Source: Pelomonas sp. KK5
Lineage (GTDB): Bacteria > Pseudomonadota > Gammaproteobacteria > Burkholderiales > Burkholderiaceae_C
Assembly: GCF_001984095.1 (NCBI RefSeq)
Contig: NZ_LYVQ01000005.1
Location: forward strand, 1-57,214
Direction: 5' to 3'
DNA: 57,214 nt
Below, one piece after another: positions 1 through 8,362 of this stretch (position 1 is its first letter; each line of letters opens with the position of its first letter). The notes under the pieces were generated by a model. It searched no databases. It saw only the letters and a program-made list of their open reading frames with translations, and was not told the DNA's origin. A program made the position numbers and the translations under genes.

Positions 1-1257
1 CTCGCGCGCCGCCTGGGCGCTGCGCTGGGCCAGCGTGCGCACCTCGCCGGCCACCACGGCAAAGCCGCGGCCCTGCTCGCCGGCCCGCGCCGCCTCGACG
101 GCCGCGTTCAACGCCAGGATGTTGGTCTGGAAGGCGATGCCGTCGATGGTGCCGATGATGTCGGCGATGCGCCGGCTCGACTCGCTGATCTCGCTCATCG
201 TGCCGACCACGCGCCCCACCACCTCGCCGCCCCGTCCGGCCACCTCGGCGGCCGAGTTGGCCAGCTGGCTGGCCTGGCGCGAGGTGTCCGCACTCTGCTG
301 CACCGCCTCGGTCATCTGCTGCATCGAGGCGGCCGTCTGCTGCAGCGAGCTGGCCTGCTGCTCGGTGCGGTTGGACAGGTCCTGGTTGCCCACCGAGATC
401 TCGGCCGAGGCGGTGGCGATGCCGTCGGCCGACTGGCGCACCCGCGCCACCATCTCGCCCAGGTTCTCGTTCATCGTCTTCAGCGCGGCCAGCAGCATGC
501 CGGTCTCGTCGGCGCGATCCACCTCGATGCGGCTGCTCAGGTCGCCGGCGGCTACCGCCTCGGCCAGCTTCACCGCCCGCTGCAGCGGCACGGTCACCGA
601 CTGGCTCAGCATCCAGCCCAGCACCACCGCAGCCAGCGCCGCAACGACGCACATGGCGATGCTGATGGCCATGTCACGCTTGTACTCGCCGGCCGCGGCG
701 GCCGTCCAGGCATCGGCCTGGGTCTGGTCGTAGGCGACCACCTCGCCGATCGCCTTCATCAGCTCCACCAGCAGCGGCCGGCAGTCCTTGACGATGCGGA
801 CCATCGCCGCGTCCCGCTCGCCGTTCAGCGCCTTGTTGACGATGTCCAGGGCCACCGGGCCGTAGCGGGATTCCACCTCTTCCAGCTTGCCGAACAGGGC
901 CCGCTCCCGCTCGGTGACACCGGGGCTGTCGCCGGTGAGCCGCTTCTTCATCGCGGCCAGGCGCTCCTGCATCTGCTGGTGGGCCTGGGTGACGGCCGCC
1001 TTCTCGATCGAGCGATCACTATCCTCGCTGACCAGCACCAGGTTGCGTGCCGCGATGCCGCGTTCGTTGGCCGCGTCGCGCACCTGCTTGGCCAGCGCCT
1101 CGCGCTCGCCGATGCCGTGCAGGTAGTCGGTCAGCCGCGCATTGGCGCCGCCGAGCGAGTGCAAGGACAGGGCCGACAGCCCCACCACGACCGCTGCCAA
1201 CGCAGCGAAGCCCAGCATCAGCTTGGTGCGGATGCGCATGTCACTGAACGTGCTCAT
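1..1257 (-). CDS. methyl-accepting chemotaxis protein, 3' end outside window
   Basis: Inner-membrane chemoreceptor that signals to CheA/CheW; ligand unknown. The frame runs 419 codons from the ATG at 1257 to the window edge without a stop, so the C-terminus is missing. It shows a first membrane helix (residues about 10-32), a periplasmic four-helix-bundle sensor, a second helix near 195-215, a HAMP-like segment and then the signalling domain. The highly conserved hairpin tip ([20 protein letters not shown], then [15 protein letters not shown]) lies at the truncated end. The protein resembles the complete receptor at 12128-13915 in its signalling half but not in its sensor. Its upstream neighbour on the same strand is xdhC, about 200 bases away, so it probably has its own promoter. 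Confidence 0.95.
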   Translation of the reverse strand, partial: MSTFSDMRIRTKLMLGFAALAAVVVGLSALSLHSLGGANARLTDYLHGIGEREALAKQVRDAANERGIAARNLVLVSEDSDRSIEKAAVTQAHQQMQERLAAMKKRLTGDSPGVTERERALFGKLEEVESRYGPVALDIVNKALNGERDAAMVRIVKDCRPLLVELMKAIGEVVAYDQTQADAWTAAAAGEYKRDMAISIAMCVVAALAAVVLGWMLSQSVTVPLQRAVKLAEAVAAGDLSSRIEVDRADETGMLLAALKTMNENLGEMVARVRQSADGIATASAEISVGNQDLSNRTEQQASSLQQTAASMQQMTEAVQQSADTSRQASQLANSAAEVAGRGGEVVGRVVGTMSEISESSRRIADIIGTIDGIAFQTNILALNAAVEAARAGEQGRGFAVVAGEVRTLAQRSAQAARE

Positions 1258-1356
1258 TGAGCTATCTCCCTTGTCCCGCTGCGTGGAAACACAGCCACCC
1301 GCCCGCAGCGTGAAGCGGGGGGTGCCGATCGGTCCGGATCAGACGCCCGGATTCTC

Positions 1357-1371
1357 CGTCCAACTTGGACG
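1357..1371. promoter_or_regulatory. perfect inverted repeat upstream of the chemoreceptor
   Basis: CGTCCAA-C-TTGGACG is a perfect 7+1+7 inverted repeat, 100 bases upstream of the chemoreceptor start at 1257 and downstream of the xdhC stop. The length and symmetry suit a protein operator. No regulator can be named from sequence alone, and a chance palindrome is possible. Confidence 0.35.
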
Positions 1372-1455
1372 TTATGGGCGATAAGCGACCGGAACGGGGA
1401 AAGCTTGAGCGGGAAAAGTTACGTCGGCGGGATTTCGGCGACTTTCGGCACGGAA

Positions 1456-2262
1456 TCAGCCGCCCAGGAGCTGCGCCACGACCGCGATCGCGATCACCGC
1501 GGGCTGCTTGCCCTCGATGCCGGGCACGCCGATGGGGCAGGTCACGTGCCCGATCTCGGCCTCGGTGAAGCCGCGGGCCTCCAGCCGGTGGCGGAAGGCC
1601 GCCCACTTGCTCTTGCTGCCGATCAGGCCGATGAAGGGCAGGTCGCGCCGCTCGCGCTGGCGCTGCAGGCAGGCGGCGACGATGTCCAGGTCCTCGGCAT
1701 GGCTGAAGCTCATGATCAGCACGCGCGAGCCGGGCACCAGGTCGCGCACCGCCGCCTGCACCGGGTCGGAATGCTCGGCGCGCACGTTGTCCGGCAGGGC
1801 CGGCGGGAAGATCTCGTCGCGGCTGTCCACCCAGAACGTCTCGGCCGGCAGCTTGCCCAGCAGGTCGACGATGGCGCGGCCCACATGCCCGCCGCCGAAC
1901 AGGCCCACCTGCAGCACCTCGGCCTCCTGCGCGAGGCGGCCGCGCAGGCCCTCGGCGGGCACGGTGTCCAGGCATTCATAGCGCAGGTAGACCACGCCGC
2001 CGCAGCACTGGCCCAGGCTCGGGCCCAGCGCATAACGCCGGATTTCATCTGACGGGACGGCGGCGTCCAGCAACTCGTTGGCATGGGCAATGGCGTCGAA
2101 TTCCAGCTGGCCGCCGCCGATCGTGCCGATCAGCTCGCCGCTGGTCGTCAGCGCCATCCAGGCGCCCACCTCGCGCGGGCCGCTGCCCTGCACCGCGTGG
2201 ACGCTGACAAGCACCGCGGGACCGTGGTCCAGCGATCGCGTCAATGCCTGCCAGGCCCGCAT
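1456..2262 (-). CDS. xdhC: XdhC, xanthine dehydrogenase accessory protein
   Basis: Inserts the sulfurated molybdenum cofactor into xanthine dehydrogenase, which makes urate from xanthine. The 268 residues fit the family. The N-terminal part carries the TIGGGQLE segment and a downstream Cys pair (QCCGG) typical of XdhC/CoxI. The C-terminal Rossmann-like half has GLFGGGHVG and ends with the IGLIGSKSKW and GVPGIEGKQPAVIAIAVVAQ-type segments. It starts 9 bases after uraH, so the two are cotranscribed. xdhA and xdhB are not in the window, so their products must come from elsewhere in the genome. Confidence 0.93.
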   Translation of the reverse strand: MRAWQALTRSLDHGPAVLVSVHAVQGSGPREVGAWMALTTSGELIGTIGGGQLEFDAIAHANELLDAAVPSDEIRRYALGPSLGQCCGGVVYLRYECLDTVPAEGLRGRLAQEAEVLQVGLFGGGHVGRAIVDLLGKLPAETFWVDSRDEIFPPALPDNVRAEHSDPVQAAVRDLVPGSRVLIMSFSHAEDLDIVAACLQRQRERRDLPFIGLIGSKSKWAAFRHRLEARGFTEAEIGHVTCPIGVPGIEGKQPAVIAIAVVAQLLGG

Positions 2263-2271
2263 GGTCTTGCC

Positions 2272-2628
2272 TCAGCTGCCGCGGTAGGTGGAATAGCTCC
2301 ACGGGCTCGCCAGCAGCGGCACGTGGTAGTGGGAATTCGTGTCGGCGATGCCGAAGTCCAGCGGCACCTCGTCGAGGAAGGCCGGCTCCGGCAGCAGCGC
2401 GCCGCGGCCGCGGAAGTACGGGGCGACGGAGAACACCAGCCGGTAGCGGCCCGGCAGCAGCGCGGCGCCTTCCAGCAGCGGGGCGTCGGCGCGGCCGTCG
2501 TGGTTCAGGGTGATCGACTTCAACTCCTCGGCGGCGCCGTCGCGGCCGAGACGATAGAGGCGGACCGCCATGCCCGCGGCCGGGGAACCATGCACCGTGT
2601 CCAGCACGTGCGTCGTCAGCTTGCCCAT
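2272..2628 (-). CDS. uraH: 5-hydroxyisourate hydrolase (transthyretin-like)
   Basis: Hydrolyses 5-hydroxyisourate, the product of urate oxidation, to OHCU. At 118 residues it has the full transthyretin-like length. The family signatures are present: the N-terminal THVLDT segment with the catalytic His, the central [11 protein letters not shown] region, and the invariant C-terminal YRGS. It is the first gene of a minus-strand pair with xdhC and is divergent from the GntR gene. The next enzyme of the pathway (UraD) is encoded in the divergent operon. No urate oxidase gene is visible in the window. Confidence 0.97.
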   Translation of the reverse strand: MGKLTTHVLDTVHGSPAAGMAVRLYRLGRDGAAEELKSITLNHDGRADAPLLEGAALLPGRYRLVFSVAPYFRGRGALLPEPAFLDEVPLDFGIADTNSHYHVPLLASPWSYSTYRGS

Positions 2629-2664
2629 CTTTCAGAACTCCTTGGTGGCTTGGAAATCTGGCGA

Positions 2665-2678
2665 AAGTGTATACACTT
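2665..2678. promoter_or_regulatory. palindromic operator between uraH and the GntR gene
   Basis: AAGTGTATACACTT is a perfect 14-base palindrome, 10 bases before the GntR start (2688) and 36 bases before the uraH start on the other strand. TGTATACA-type palindromes are typical targets of FCD-type GntR regulators (family knowledge). It contains a TATACA hexamer that could serve as a -10 box in either direction. This fits autoregulation and joint control of both operons. Confidence 0.75.
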
Positions 2679-2687
2679 CAGCACACA

Positions 2688-3374
2688 ATGTCAGCCAAAT
2701 CAAAAACAGCAGCTCCAGTTTCGGCAACGGACAAGATCGCGGCGTCCATCACGCAGGCCATCGTCGAACGCCGCCTGATGCCCGGCACCAAGCTGGCAGA
2801 GCAGAAGCTCGCGGACATCTACAAGGTCTCCCGCACGCTCGTGCGCCAGGCGCTGAACCAGCTCAGCCGCGACCGCCTCGTCACGCTGACGCCCGCCCGC
2901 GGCGCCTTCGTGGCCGAGCCCAGCGTCGAGGAGGCGCACCAGGTCTTCGAGGTGCGCACCATGCTCGAGACCGCGATGCTCACCCGGCTGGCCAAGACCA
3001 TCACCAACGAGCAGCTCGCGCAACTGCGCCGCCACCTGAAGGACGAGGCCGAGGCGCTGAAGATCACCGACGTGCCCGGCCGCACCCGGCTGCTGGCCGA
3101 TTTCCACGTGATCCTGGCGCAGATGCAGGGCAACGAGGTGCTGGCCCAGTTGCTGACCGACCTGCTCTCGCGCAGCTCGCTGATCTCGCTGATGTACCAG
3201 AGCTCCCATTCCGCCGCCGAATCCCATGCCGAGCACTCGGCCATCGTCGATGCGCTCGCCGCACGGGACGGCAAGGCGGCCGTCAAGCTGCTCGGCTCCC
3301 ACCTGGGCAATGTCGAGTCGAACCTGCGGCTGAAGCCGCGCGTCCAAGACCTTTCGGAAGTGCTGACACGATGA
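2688..3374 (+). CDS. GntR-family regulator (FCD type) of urate catabolism
   Basis: DNA-binding repressor or activator of 228 residues. The N-terminal winged helix spans about residues 20-80 (ERRLMPGTKL, then the YKVSRTLVRQALNQL recognition region). The C-terminal all-helical FCD ligand domain has the usual FEVRTMLE start and the late HSAIVDAL...HLGNVE segment. The ATG at 2688 is chosen because the only upstream in-frame start, a GTG at 2667, lies inside the palindrome. The stop overlaps puuE (ATGA), so regulator and enzymes are translationally coupled. The likely ligand is a urate, allantoin or allantoate intermediate; this is inferred from context. Confidence 0.93.
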   Translation: MSAKSKTAAPVSATDKIAASITQAIVERRLMPGTKLAEQKLADIYKVSRTLVRQALNQLSRDRLVTLTPARGAFVAEPSVEEAHQVFEVRTMLETAMLTRLAKTITNEQLAQLRRHLKDEAEALKITDVPGRTRLLADFHVILAQMQGNEVLAQLLTDLLSRSSLISLMYQSSHSAAESHAEHSAIVDALAARDGKAAVKLLGSHLGNVESNLRLKPRVQDLSEVLTR

Positions 3375-4318
3375 CCTCCCCACGCTATCCCCGCGACCTC
3401 GTCGGCTACGGCGAGAACCCACCCCACGCGCAATGGCCCGGCAATGCCCGCGTCGCGGTGCAGTTCGTCCTCAACTACGAGGAGGGCGGCGAGAACTCGG
3501 TGCTGCACGGCGATGCCGGCAGCGAGCAGTTCCTGTCCGAGATGTTCAACCCGGCCGCCTACCCGGACCGGCACCTGAGCATGGAAGGCATCTACGAGTA
3601 CGGCTCGCGCGTCGGCGTGTGGCGGCTGCTCAAGGAGTTCGAGAAGCGCGCGCTGCCGCTGACCGTGTTCGGCGTGGGCATGGCGCTGAAGCGGCACCCC
3701 GAGCTGACCCAGGCCTTCGTCGAGCTGGACCACGAGATCGCCTGCCACGGCTGGCGCTGGATCCACTACCAGAACGTCGACGAGGCCACCGAGCGCGAGC
3801 ACATGCGCCTCGGCATGGAAGCGATCCAGAAGCTGACGCTGAACCGCGCCACCGGCTGGTACACCGGCCGCGACAGCCCGCGCACCCGCCGCCTGGTGGC
3901 CGACTACGGCGGCTTCGACTACGACAGCGACTACTACGGCGACGACCTGCCCTTCTGGCTCAACGTGCGCAAGACCGATGGGCAACTGGCGCCGCAGCTG
4001 ATCGTGCCCTACACGCTGGACTGCAACGACATGCGCTTCGCCCTGCCCCAGGGCTTCAGCCACGGCGATCCCTTCTTCCAGTACCTGAAGGACAGCTTCG
4101 ACGTGCTGTACGAGGAAGGCGCGGAGTCGCCCCGGATGATGAGCATCGGCATGCACTGCCGGCTGCTCGGCCGGCCGGGGCGGATGCGCGCGCTGCAGCG
4201 CTTCCTCGACCACATCGAGGCGCATGACAGGGTCTGGATCTGCAAGCGGGTGGACATCGCCCGCCATTGGCGCGAGGTCCATCCGTTCGACGCCAAGACC
4301 GCCTTCATCTGGGAATGA
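3371..4318 (+). CDS. puuE: allantoinase PuuE (polysaccharide-deacetylase fold)
   Basis: Hydrolyses allantoin to allantoate. This is the metal-light NodB-fold allantoinase, not the AllB amidohydrolase type. The 315-residue length is standard. Family features include the N-terminal PRDLVGYG segment, VQFVLNYEEGGE, the YEYGSRVGVWR block, CHGWRWIHYQ and the C-terminal MHCRLLGRPGR motif. The start at 3371 overlaps the GntR stop by 4 bases. A 16-base gap separates it from the uraD-allC fusion. Confidence 0.97.
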   Translation: MTSPRYPRDLVGYGENPPHAQWPGNARVAVQFVLNYEEGGENSVLHGDAGSEQFLSEMFNPAAYPDRHLSMEGIYEYGSRVGVWRLLKEFEKRALPLTVFGVGMALKRHPELTQAFVELDHEIACHGWRWIHYQNVDEATEREHMRLGMEAIQKLTLNRATGWYTGRDSPRTRRLVADYGGFDYDSDYYGDDLPFWLNVRKTDGQLAPQLIVPYTLDCNDMRFALPQGFSHGDPFFQYLKDSFDVLYEEGAESPRMMSIGMHCRLLGRPGRMRALQRFLDHIEAHDRVWICKRVDIARHWREVHPFDAKTAFIWE

Positions 4319-4334
4319 CTTCGGAGCAGTAACG

Positions 4335-6110
4335 ATGAATCTCGACGCATTGAACACCGCCGGCCAGGACGAATTCGTCCGCATGCTCGACGGCACCTAC
4401 GAACACTCGCCCTGGATCGCCGAGCGCGCCCATGCGGCCCGGCCTCCTCGCGGTTTCCCCAGCCTCGCCGCACTGAAGCACGCGCTGGCCGACGTCGTCC
4501 GCACCGCCACCCGCGAGGAACAGCTCGCCCTGATCCGCGCCCACCCCGAGCTGGCCGGCAAGGCGATGGTCAGCAAGACACTGACCGCCGAGTCCACCAA
4601 CGAGCAGACCAAGGCCGGCCTCACCGACTGCACGCCCGAGGAATTCGCCCGCATCCAGCAGCTCAACGCCGACTACAACGCGCGCTTCGGCTTCCCCTTC
4701 ATCCTGGCGGTGCGCGGCCCGCGCGGGCGCGGCCTGCCCAAGGCCGAGATCATCGCCACCTTCGCGCGGCGCCTCGAAGGCCACCCCGACTTCGAGCTGG
4801 CCGAGTGCCTGCGCAACATCCACCGCATCGCCGAGATCCGCCTCAACGACAAGTTCGCCGCCAGCCCCGAGCTGGGCAACCTGGTATGGGACTGGGCGGA
4901 GGCGCTGGCCGTCCACTCCGACCCCGGCTTCAAGGAAAAGGGCCAGCTGACCGTCACCTACCTGACCGAGGCCCACCAGGCCTGCGCCGAGCAACTGCGC
5001 CGCTGGATGCTGCACGACTGCGGCTTCGACGAAGCGACGATCGATGCGGTCGGCAACGTCGTCGGCGTGTATCACGGCAGCGACATCAACGCGAAGCGCC
5101 TCCTGACCGGCTCCCACTTCGACACCGTGCGCAACGGCGGCAAGTACGACGGGCGGCTGGGCATCTTCGTGCCGATGGCCTGCGTGAAGGAACTCAAGCG
5201 CGCCGGCAAGCGCCTGCCCTTCGGCTTCGAGGTGGTGGGCTTTGCCGAAGAAGAAGGCCAGCGCTACAAGGCCACCTTCCTCGGCTCCGGCGCGCTGACC
5301 GGCGATTTCGACCCGGCCTGGCTGACGCAATGCGATGCCGACGGCGTGACGATGCGCTCCGCGATGCTGGCCGCCGACAAGCCGGCCACGCTCGAATCGA
5401 TCGCCCCGCTGAAGCGCGACCCCGCCCGGTATCTCGGTTATGTGGAGGTGCACATCGAGCAGGGCCCGGTGCTCAACGAGATCGACCTGCCGCTGGGCAT
5501 CGTCACCTCGATCAACGGCAGCAGGCGCTATGTGGGCGAGGTGATCGGCCAGGCCTCGCATGCCGGCACCACGCCGATGGACCGCCGGCGCGATGCGGCC
5601 GCCGCGGTGGCCGAGCTGATCCTGTTCGTCGAGAAGCGCGCGGCTGCGGTCGAGCATGTGGTCGGCACCGTCGGCATGCTGGAAGTGCCGGCCGGCTCGA
5701 TCAACGTCGTGCCGGGCCGCTGCAAGTTCAGCCTGGACCTGCGCGCGACGAACAACGAGGCCCGCGATGCGATCGACGCCGACGTCAAGGCGGAGCTGCA
5801 ACGCATCTGCGAGCGCCGCGGCCTGCACTGGACGCTGACGCAGACCGTCGCCGCCGACGCCGCGCCGAGCGACCCGCGCTGGCAGCAGCGCTGGGAGGCC
5901 GCGGTCGCCGCCCAGGGCCTGCCCATCTTCCGCATGCCCTCCGGCGCCGGTCACGACGCGATGAAGATCCACGAGATGCTGCCGCAGGCGATGCTGTTCC
6001 TGCGCGGCGGCAACTCGGGCATCAGCCACAACCCGCTGGAAACCATCACCAACGACGACGCGGAGCTGTGCGTCCGCGCCTTCCAACACCTCCTGGAAAA
6101 CATTCAATGA
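4335..6110 (+). CDS. uraD-allC: fused OHCU decarboxylase / allantoate amidohydrolase
   Basis: One 591-residue frame joins two enzymes. Residues about 1-172 are OHCU decarboxylase (UraD): RAHPELAGK with the catalytic His70, the LNADYNARFGFPFILAVRG block and the AEIRL end. This domain turns OHCU into S-allantoin. Residues about 175-591 are an M20-family allantoate amidohydrolase (AllC): GSHFDTVRNGGKYDGRLG with metal ligands His261 and Asp272, FAEEEGQR with the catalytic acids, and the SGAGHDA and GISHNPLE C-terminal motifs. Allantoinase, the enzyme acting between these two steps, is encoded immediately upstream. There is no internal stop, frameshift or convincing internal ribosome site at the junction. 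The start at 4335 follows GGAGCAG. Confidence 0.95.
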   Translation: MNLDALNTAGQDEFVRMLDGTYEHSPWIAERAHAARPPRGFPSLAALKHALADVVRTATREEQLALIRAHPELAGKAMVSKTLTAESTNEQTKAGLTDCTPEEFARIQQLNADYNARFGFPFILAVRGPRGRGLPKAEIIATFARRLEGHPDFELAECLRNIHRIAEIRLNDKFAASPELGNLVWDWAEALAVHSDPGFKEKGQLTVTYLTEAHQACAEQLRRWMLHDCGFDEATIDAVGNVVGVYHGSDINAKRLLTGSHFDTVRNGGKYDGRLGIFVPMACVKELKRAGKRLPFGFEVVGFAEEEGQRYKATFLGSGALTGDFDPAWLTQCDADGVTMRSAMLAADKPATLESIAPLKRDPARYLGYVEVHIEQGPVLNEIDLPLGIVTSINGSRRYVGEVIGQASHAGTTPMDRRRDAAAAVAELILFVEKRAAAVEHVVGTVGMLEVPAGSINVVPGRCKFSLDLRATNNEARDAIDADVKAELQRICERRGLHWTLTQTVAADAAPSDPRWQQRWEAAVAAQGLPIFRMPSGAGHDAMKIHEMLPQAMLFLRGGNSGISHNPLETITNDDAELCVRAFQHLLENIQ

Positions 6111-7336
6111 GCACCGACTACGACAAGATCGACGCCTGGATCGACGCCCACTTCGACGAGCAGGTGAGGTTCCTGCAGGCGCTGGTGCAGGTGCCCACCG
6201 ACACGCCGCCCGGCAACAACGCGCCGCACGCGGAGCGCACCAAGGAACTGCTGGCCGGCTTCGACCTGCCCGCGGACGCCTATCCGGTGCCCGCCGCCGA
6301 AGTGAAGGCCTACGGCCTCGAGTCGATCACCAACCTGATCGTGCGCCGCCGCTACGGCGACGGCGGCCCGATCGTGGCGCTGAACGCCCATGGCGACGTG
6401 GTGCCGCCGGGCGAGGGCTGGACCCACGGCCCCTACAGCGGCGAGATCGTGGACGGCAAGCTCTACGGCCGCGCCGCCGCGGTCAGCAAGAGCGACTTCT
6501 CCACCTTCACCTTCGCGCTCCGCGCGCTCGAATCGCTGAACGCGCCGCTGAAGGGCGGCGTCGAGCTGCACTTCACCTACGACGAAGAGTACGGCGGCGA
6601 ACTGGGCCCCGGCTGGCTGCTGGCCCACAAGCTGACCAAGCCCGACTACCTGCTGGCCGCCGGCTTCAGCTACCAGGTCGTCACCGCCCACAACGGCTGC
6701 CTGCAGATGGAAGTCACGGTGCACGGCAAGATGGCCCACGCGGCGATCCCCGACACCGGCGTCGATGCGCTGCAGGGCGCGGTCACCGTCCTCAACGCGC
6801 TGTACGCCCAGAACACGAAGTACCGGCAGATCACGAGCAAGGTCGATGGCATCAAGCACCCGTACCTGAACGTCGGCCGCATCGAGGGCGGCACCAACAC
6901 CAATGTCGTGCCCGGCAAGGTGGTGCTGAAGCTGGACCGCCGGATGATCCCCGAGGAAGACCCGACGACGGTCGAGGCCGAGATCCGCCAGGTGATCGCC
7001 GACGCGGCCGCTTCCTTCCCCGGCATCACCGTCGAGATCAAGCGCCTGCTGCTGGCCCGCTCGCTGAAGCCCTCGCCGGCCAACAAGCCGCTGGTCGACG
7101 CGCTGCAGAAGCACGGCGAGGCCGTCTTCGGCGAGCCCATCCCCACCTCCGGCACGCCGCTGTACACCGACGTGCGCCTGTACGGCGAGGCCGGCATCCC
7201 CGCCGCCATCTACGGCGCCGGCCCGCGCACGGTGTTCGAGAGCAATGCCAAGCGCTCGGACGAACACCTGGTGCTGGAAGACCTGCGCCGCGCGACCAAG
7301 GTCGTCGCGCGGATGCTGCGCGACATGCTCGCCTAG
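6107..7336 (+). CDS. M20-family metallo-amidohydrolase of the urate operon
   Basis: A 409-residue ArgE/DapE/ACY1-type zinc hydrolase whose ATG overlaps the uraD-allC stop. Metal-site motifs seen are NAHGDVVP, TYDEEYGGE and the C-terminal SDEHLVLED. The usual GRGxxDxKG motif after the first His/Asp pair reads GRAAAVSKSDF instead. A Val therefore stands where the bridging Asp is expected, unless the Asp four residues on takes its place. Operon position suggests action on a ureido or carbamoyl intermediate after allantoate, such as a ureidoglycine- or ureidoglycolate-like compound. The substrate cannot be read from sequence; a general N-acyl amino acid deacylase is the alternative. Confidence 0.85.
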   Translation: MSTDYDKIDAWIDAHFDEQVRFLQALVQVPTDTPPGNNAPHAERTKELLAGFDLPADAYPVPAAEVKAYGLESITNLIVRRRYGDGGPIVALNAHGDVVPPGEGWTHGPYSGEIVDGKLYGRAAAVSKSDFSTFTFALRALESLNAPLKGGVELHFTYDEEYGGELGPGWLLAHKLTKPDYLLAAGFSYQVVTAHNGCLQMEVTVHGKMAHAAIPDTGVDALQGAVTVLNALYAQNTKYRQITSKVDGIKHPYLNVGRIEGGTNTNVVPGKVVLKLDRRMIPEEDPTTVEAEIRQVIADAAASFPGITVEIKRLLLARSLKPSPANKPLVDALQKHGEAVFGEPIPTSGTPLYTDVRLYGEAGIPAAIYGAGPRTVFESNAKRSDEHLVLEDLRRATKVVARMLRDMLA

Positions 7337-7357
7337 TGGTCCCGTTCGGGTTGGCCG

Positions 7358-7822
7358 CTAATCCACGAAAGTCACGTCGTCCTTCGGCTGCGGCGGGATC
7401 TTGATCGCGATGGCCTTGACCGGGCCGCTCGCGACGATCGTGCCGCCGTGCGGCGTGCCCTTGGGGATCACGATCAGCGTGCCGGGCTTGAACTCGTGGC
7501 GCTCGCCGCCCAGCCACATCGCGCCGCTGCCCTCGACGATGTACTGGATCTCGTCCGTCTTCGGATGGATGTGCTTGGCCACGTTGCCGGACTGCAGCGC
7601 GATCGTCGCGTTGTCGGTGACGACCAGCGCCCGCGAGTTCATCTGCGGGTTGGGCGTGGCGGGCAGGTCGCCGTGCTTGATCGCCGTCAGGTCGATCATC
7701 GCCGGGCTGAGCGCCGCGGCCTGGGCATGGGCCTCGGGCGCCAGCAGGCGCTGGGCGGCGGGCGAGAGCAGCAGGCCGGCAGCGAAGGCGGCGGCCAGGG
7801 CGAACGGGGTCGAGATGCGCAT
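7358..7822 (-). CDS. secreted cupin-domain protein
   Basis: A 154-residue protein with an N-terminal signal peptide (hydrophobic residues 6-32, Ala-rich cleavage region AHAQA). A single cupin barrel follows: motif 1 is HIHPKTDEIQYIVEGSG with two His and a Glu as likely metal ligands, and motif 2 is PKGTPHGG. The ATG at 7822 has a GGAGA ribosome site. It converges on the M20 gene, whose stop is 21 bases away, and diverges from the DUF2946 gene. The substrate is unknown; small periplasmic cupins of this sort may bind metals or act as isomerases or dioxygenases. Confidence 0.85.
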   Translation of the reverse strand: MRISTPFALAAAFAAGLLLSPAAQRLLAPEAHAQAAALSPAMIDLTAIKHGDLPATPNPQMNSRALVVTDNATIALQSGNVAKHIHPKTDEIQYIVEGSGAMWLGGERHEFKPGTLIVIPKGTPHGGTIVASGPVKAIAIKIPPQPKDDVTFVD

Positions 7823-7836
7823 ATCCAGTCTCCTCG

Positions 7837-8289
7837 ATGCCTCTGAGCGGGCTTCCGCAGTATGCCCATCCGATACCGCTAAACTTCGGTGTTAGCCCTG
7901 AAACCGCCTGCCCCTTGCGCCGCACTCACACGCACCGCCTGCAAGCCTGGTTCGCCCTCGCGATCCTGGTGCTGGGCATGCTCGCGCCGGGCATCAGCGC
8001 GGCGCTGAGCCACGCGCGGGGCGACTACGCCTGGCAGCAGATCTGCTCCAGCACCAGCACGACCAACCCGCGCGGCGACACCGGCAACCCCGCGCTGGAC
8101 ATGCTGACGATGGGCCACTGCGCGATGTGCCACGCCCACGCGGCCGACCTCGCGCTGCCGCCCACGCCGCCGGCCCTGCCGCTGGCCACCGGCCTGTCCT
8201 TCCCGATGCCCGAGCGCTTCTTCAGCGCCTCGGTCACCGCCCACGCCTGGCGCGCCGCGCCGGCCCGCGCCCCGCCCGCTTCCGCCTGA
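7837..8289 (+). CDS. DUF2946-family membrane-anchored protein
   Basis: Short protein with one N-terminal hydrophobic helix (QAWFALAILVLGMLAPG) followed by an extracytoplasmic part. That part carries Cys residues and a HCAMCHAHA motif typical of the DUF2946 family, often found with copper receptors and copper-handling genes. The start is uncertain. The ATG at 7837 gives 150 residues but lacks a ribosome site, and a TTG at 7915 would give the usual short basic N-terminus. The TonB receptor follows 73 bases later with a strong hairpin between, and a YcnI-like gene follows the receptor. This supports a role in metal, probably copper, uptake. Confidence 0.75.
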   Translation: MPLSGLPQYAHPIPLNFGVSPETACPLRRTHTHRLQAWFALAILVLGMLAPGISAALSHARGDYAWQQICSSTSTTNPRGDTGNPALDMLTMGHCAMCHAHAADLALPPTPPALPLATGLSFPMPERFFSASVTAHAWRAAPARAPPASA

Positions 8290-8302
8290 GTCCACGCCCG
8301 CA

Positions 8303-8333
8303 CCGCGGCCGTTCCCCTTTTGGAACGGCGCGG
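8303..8333 (+). promoter_or_regulatory. strong hairpin before the TonB receptor gene
   Basis: GCCGTTCC, a six-base loop and GGAACGGC form a perfect 8-base-pair stem (8308-8329). The stem extends by CCGC/GCGG with one bulged G. No T-run follows, so it is not a classic terminator. It lies in the leader of the receptor gene (start 8363) and could attenuate transcription or stabilise mRNA. Confidence 0.45.
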
Positions 8334-8362
8334 CCTGCACGCCGTTCTCACCCGGAAGTTCC

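Noticed and set aside
1360-1385. FliA-type flagellar promoter before the chemoreceptor (GCCCATAA on the minus strand)
   Set aside because: The -10-like match has no acceptable -35 element at the required spacing.
2667-2687. GTG at 2667 as start of the GntR gene
   Set aside because: It lies inside the operator palindrome and lacks a ribosome site; the ATG at 2688 is preferred.
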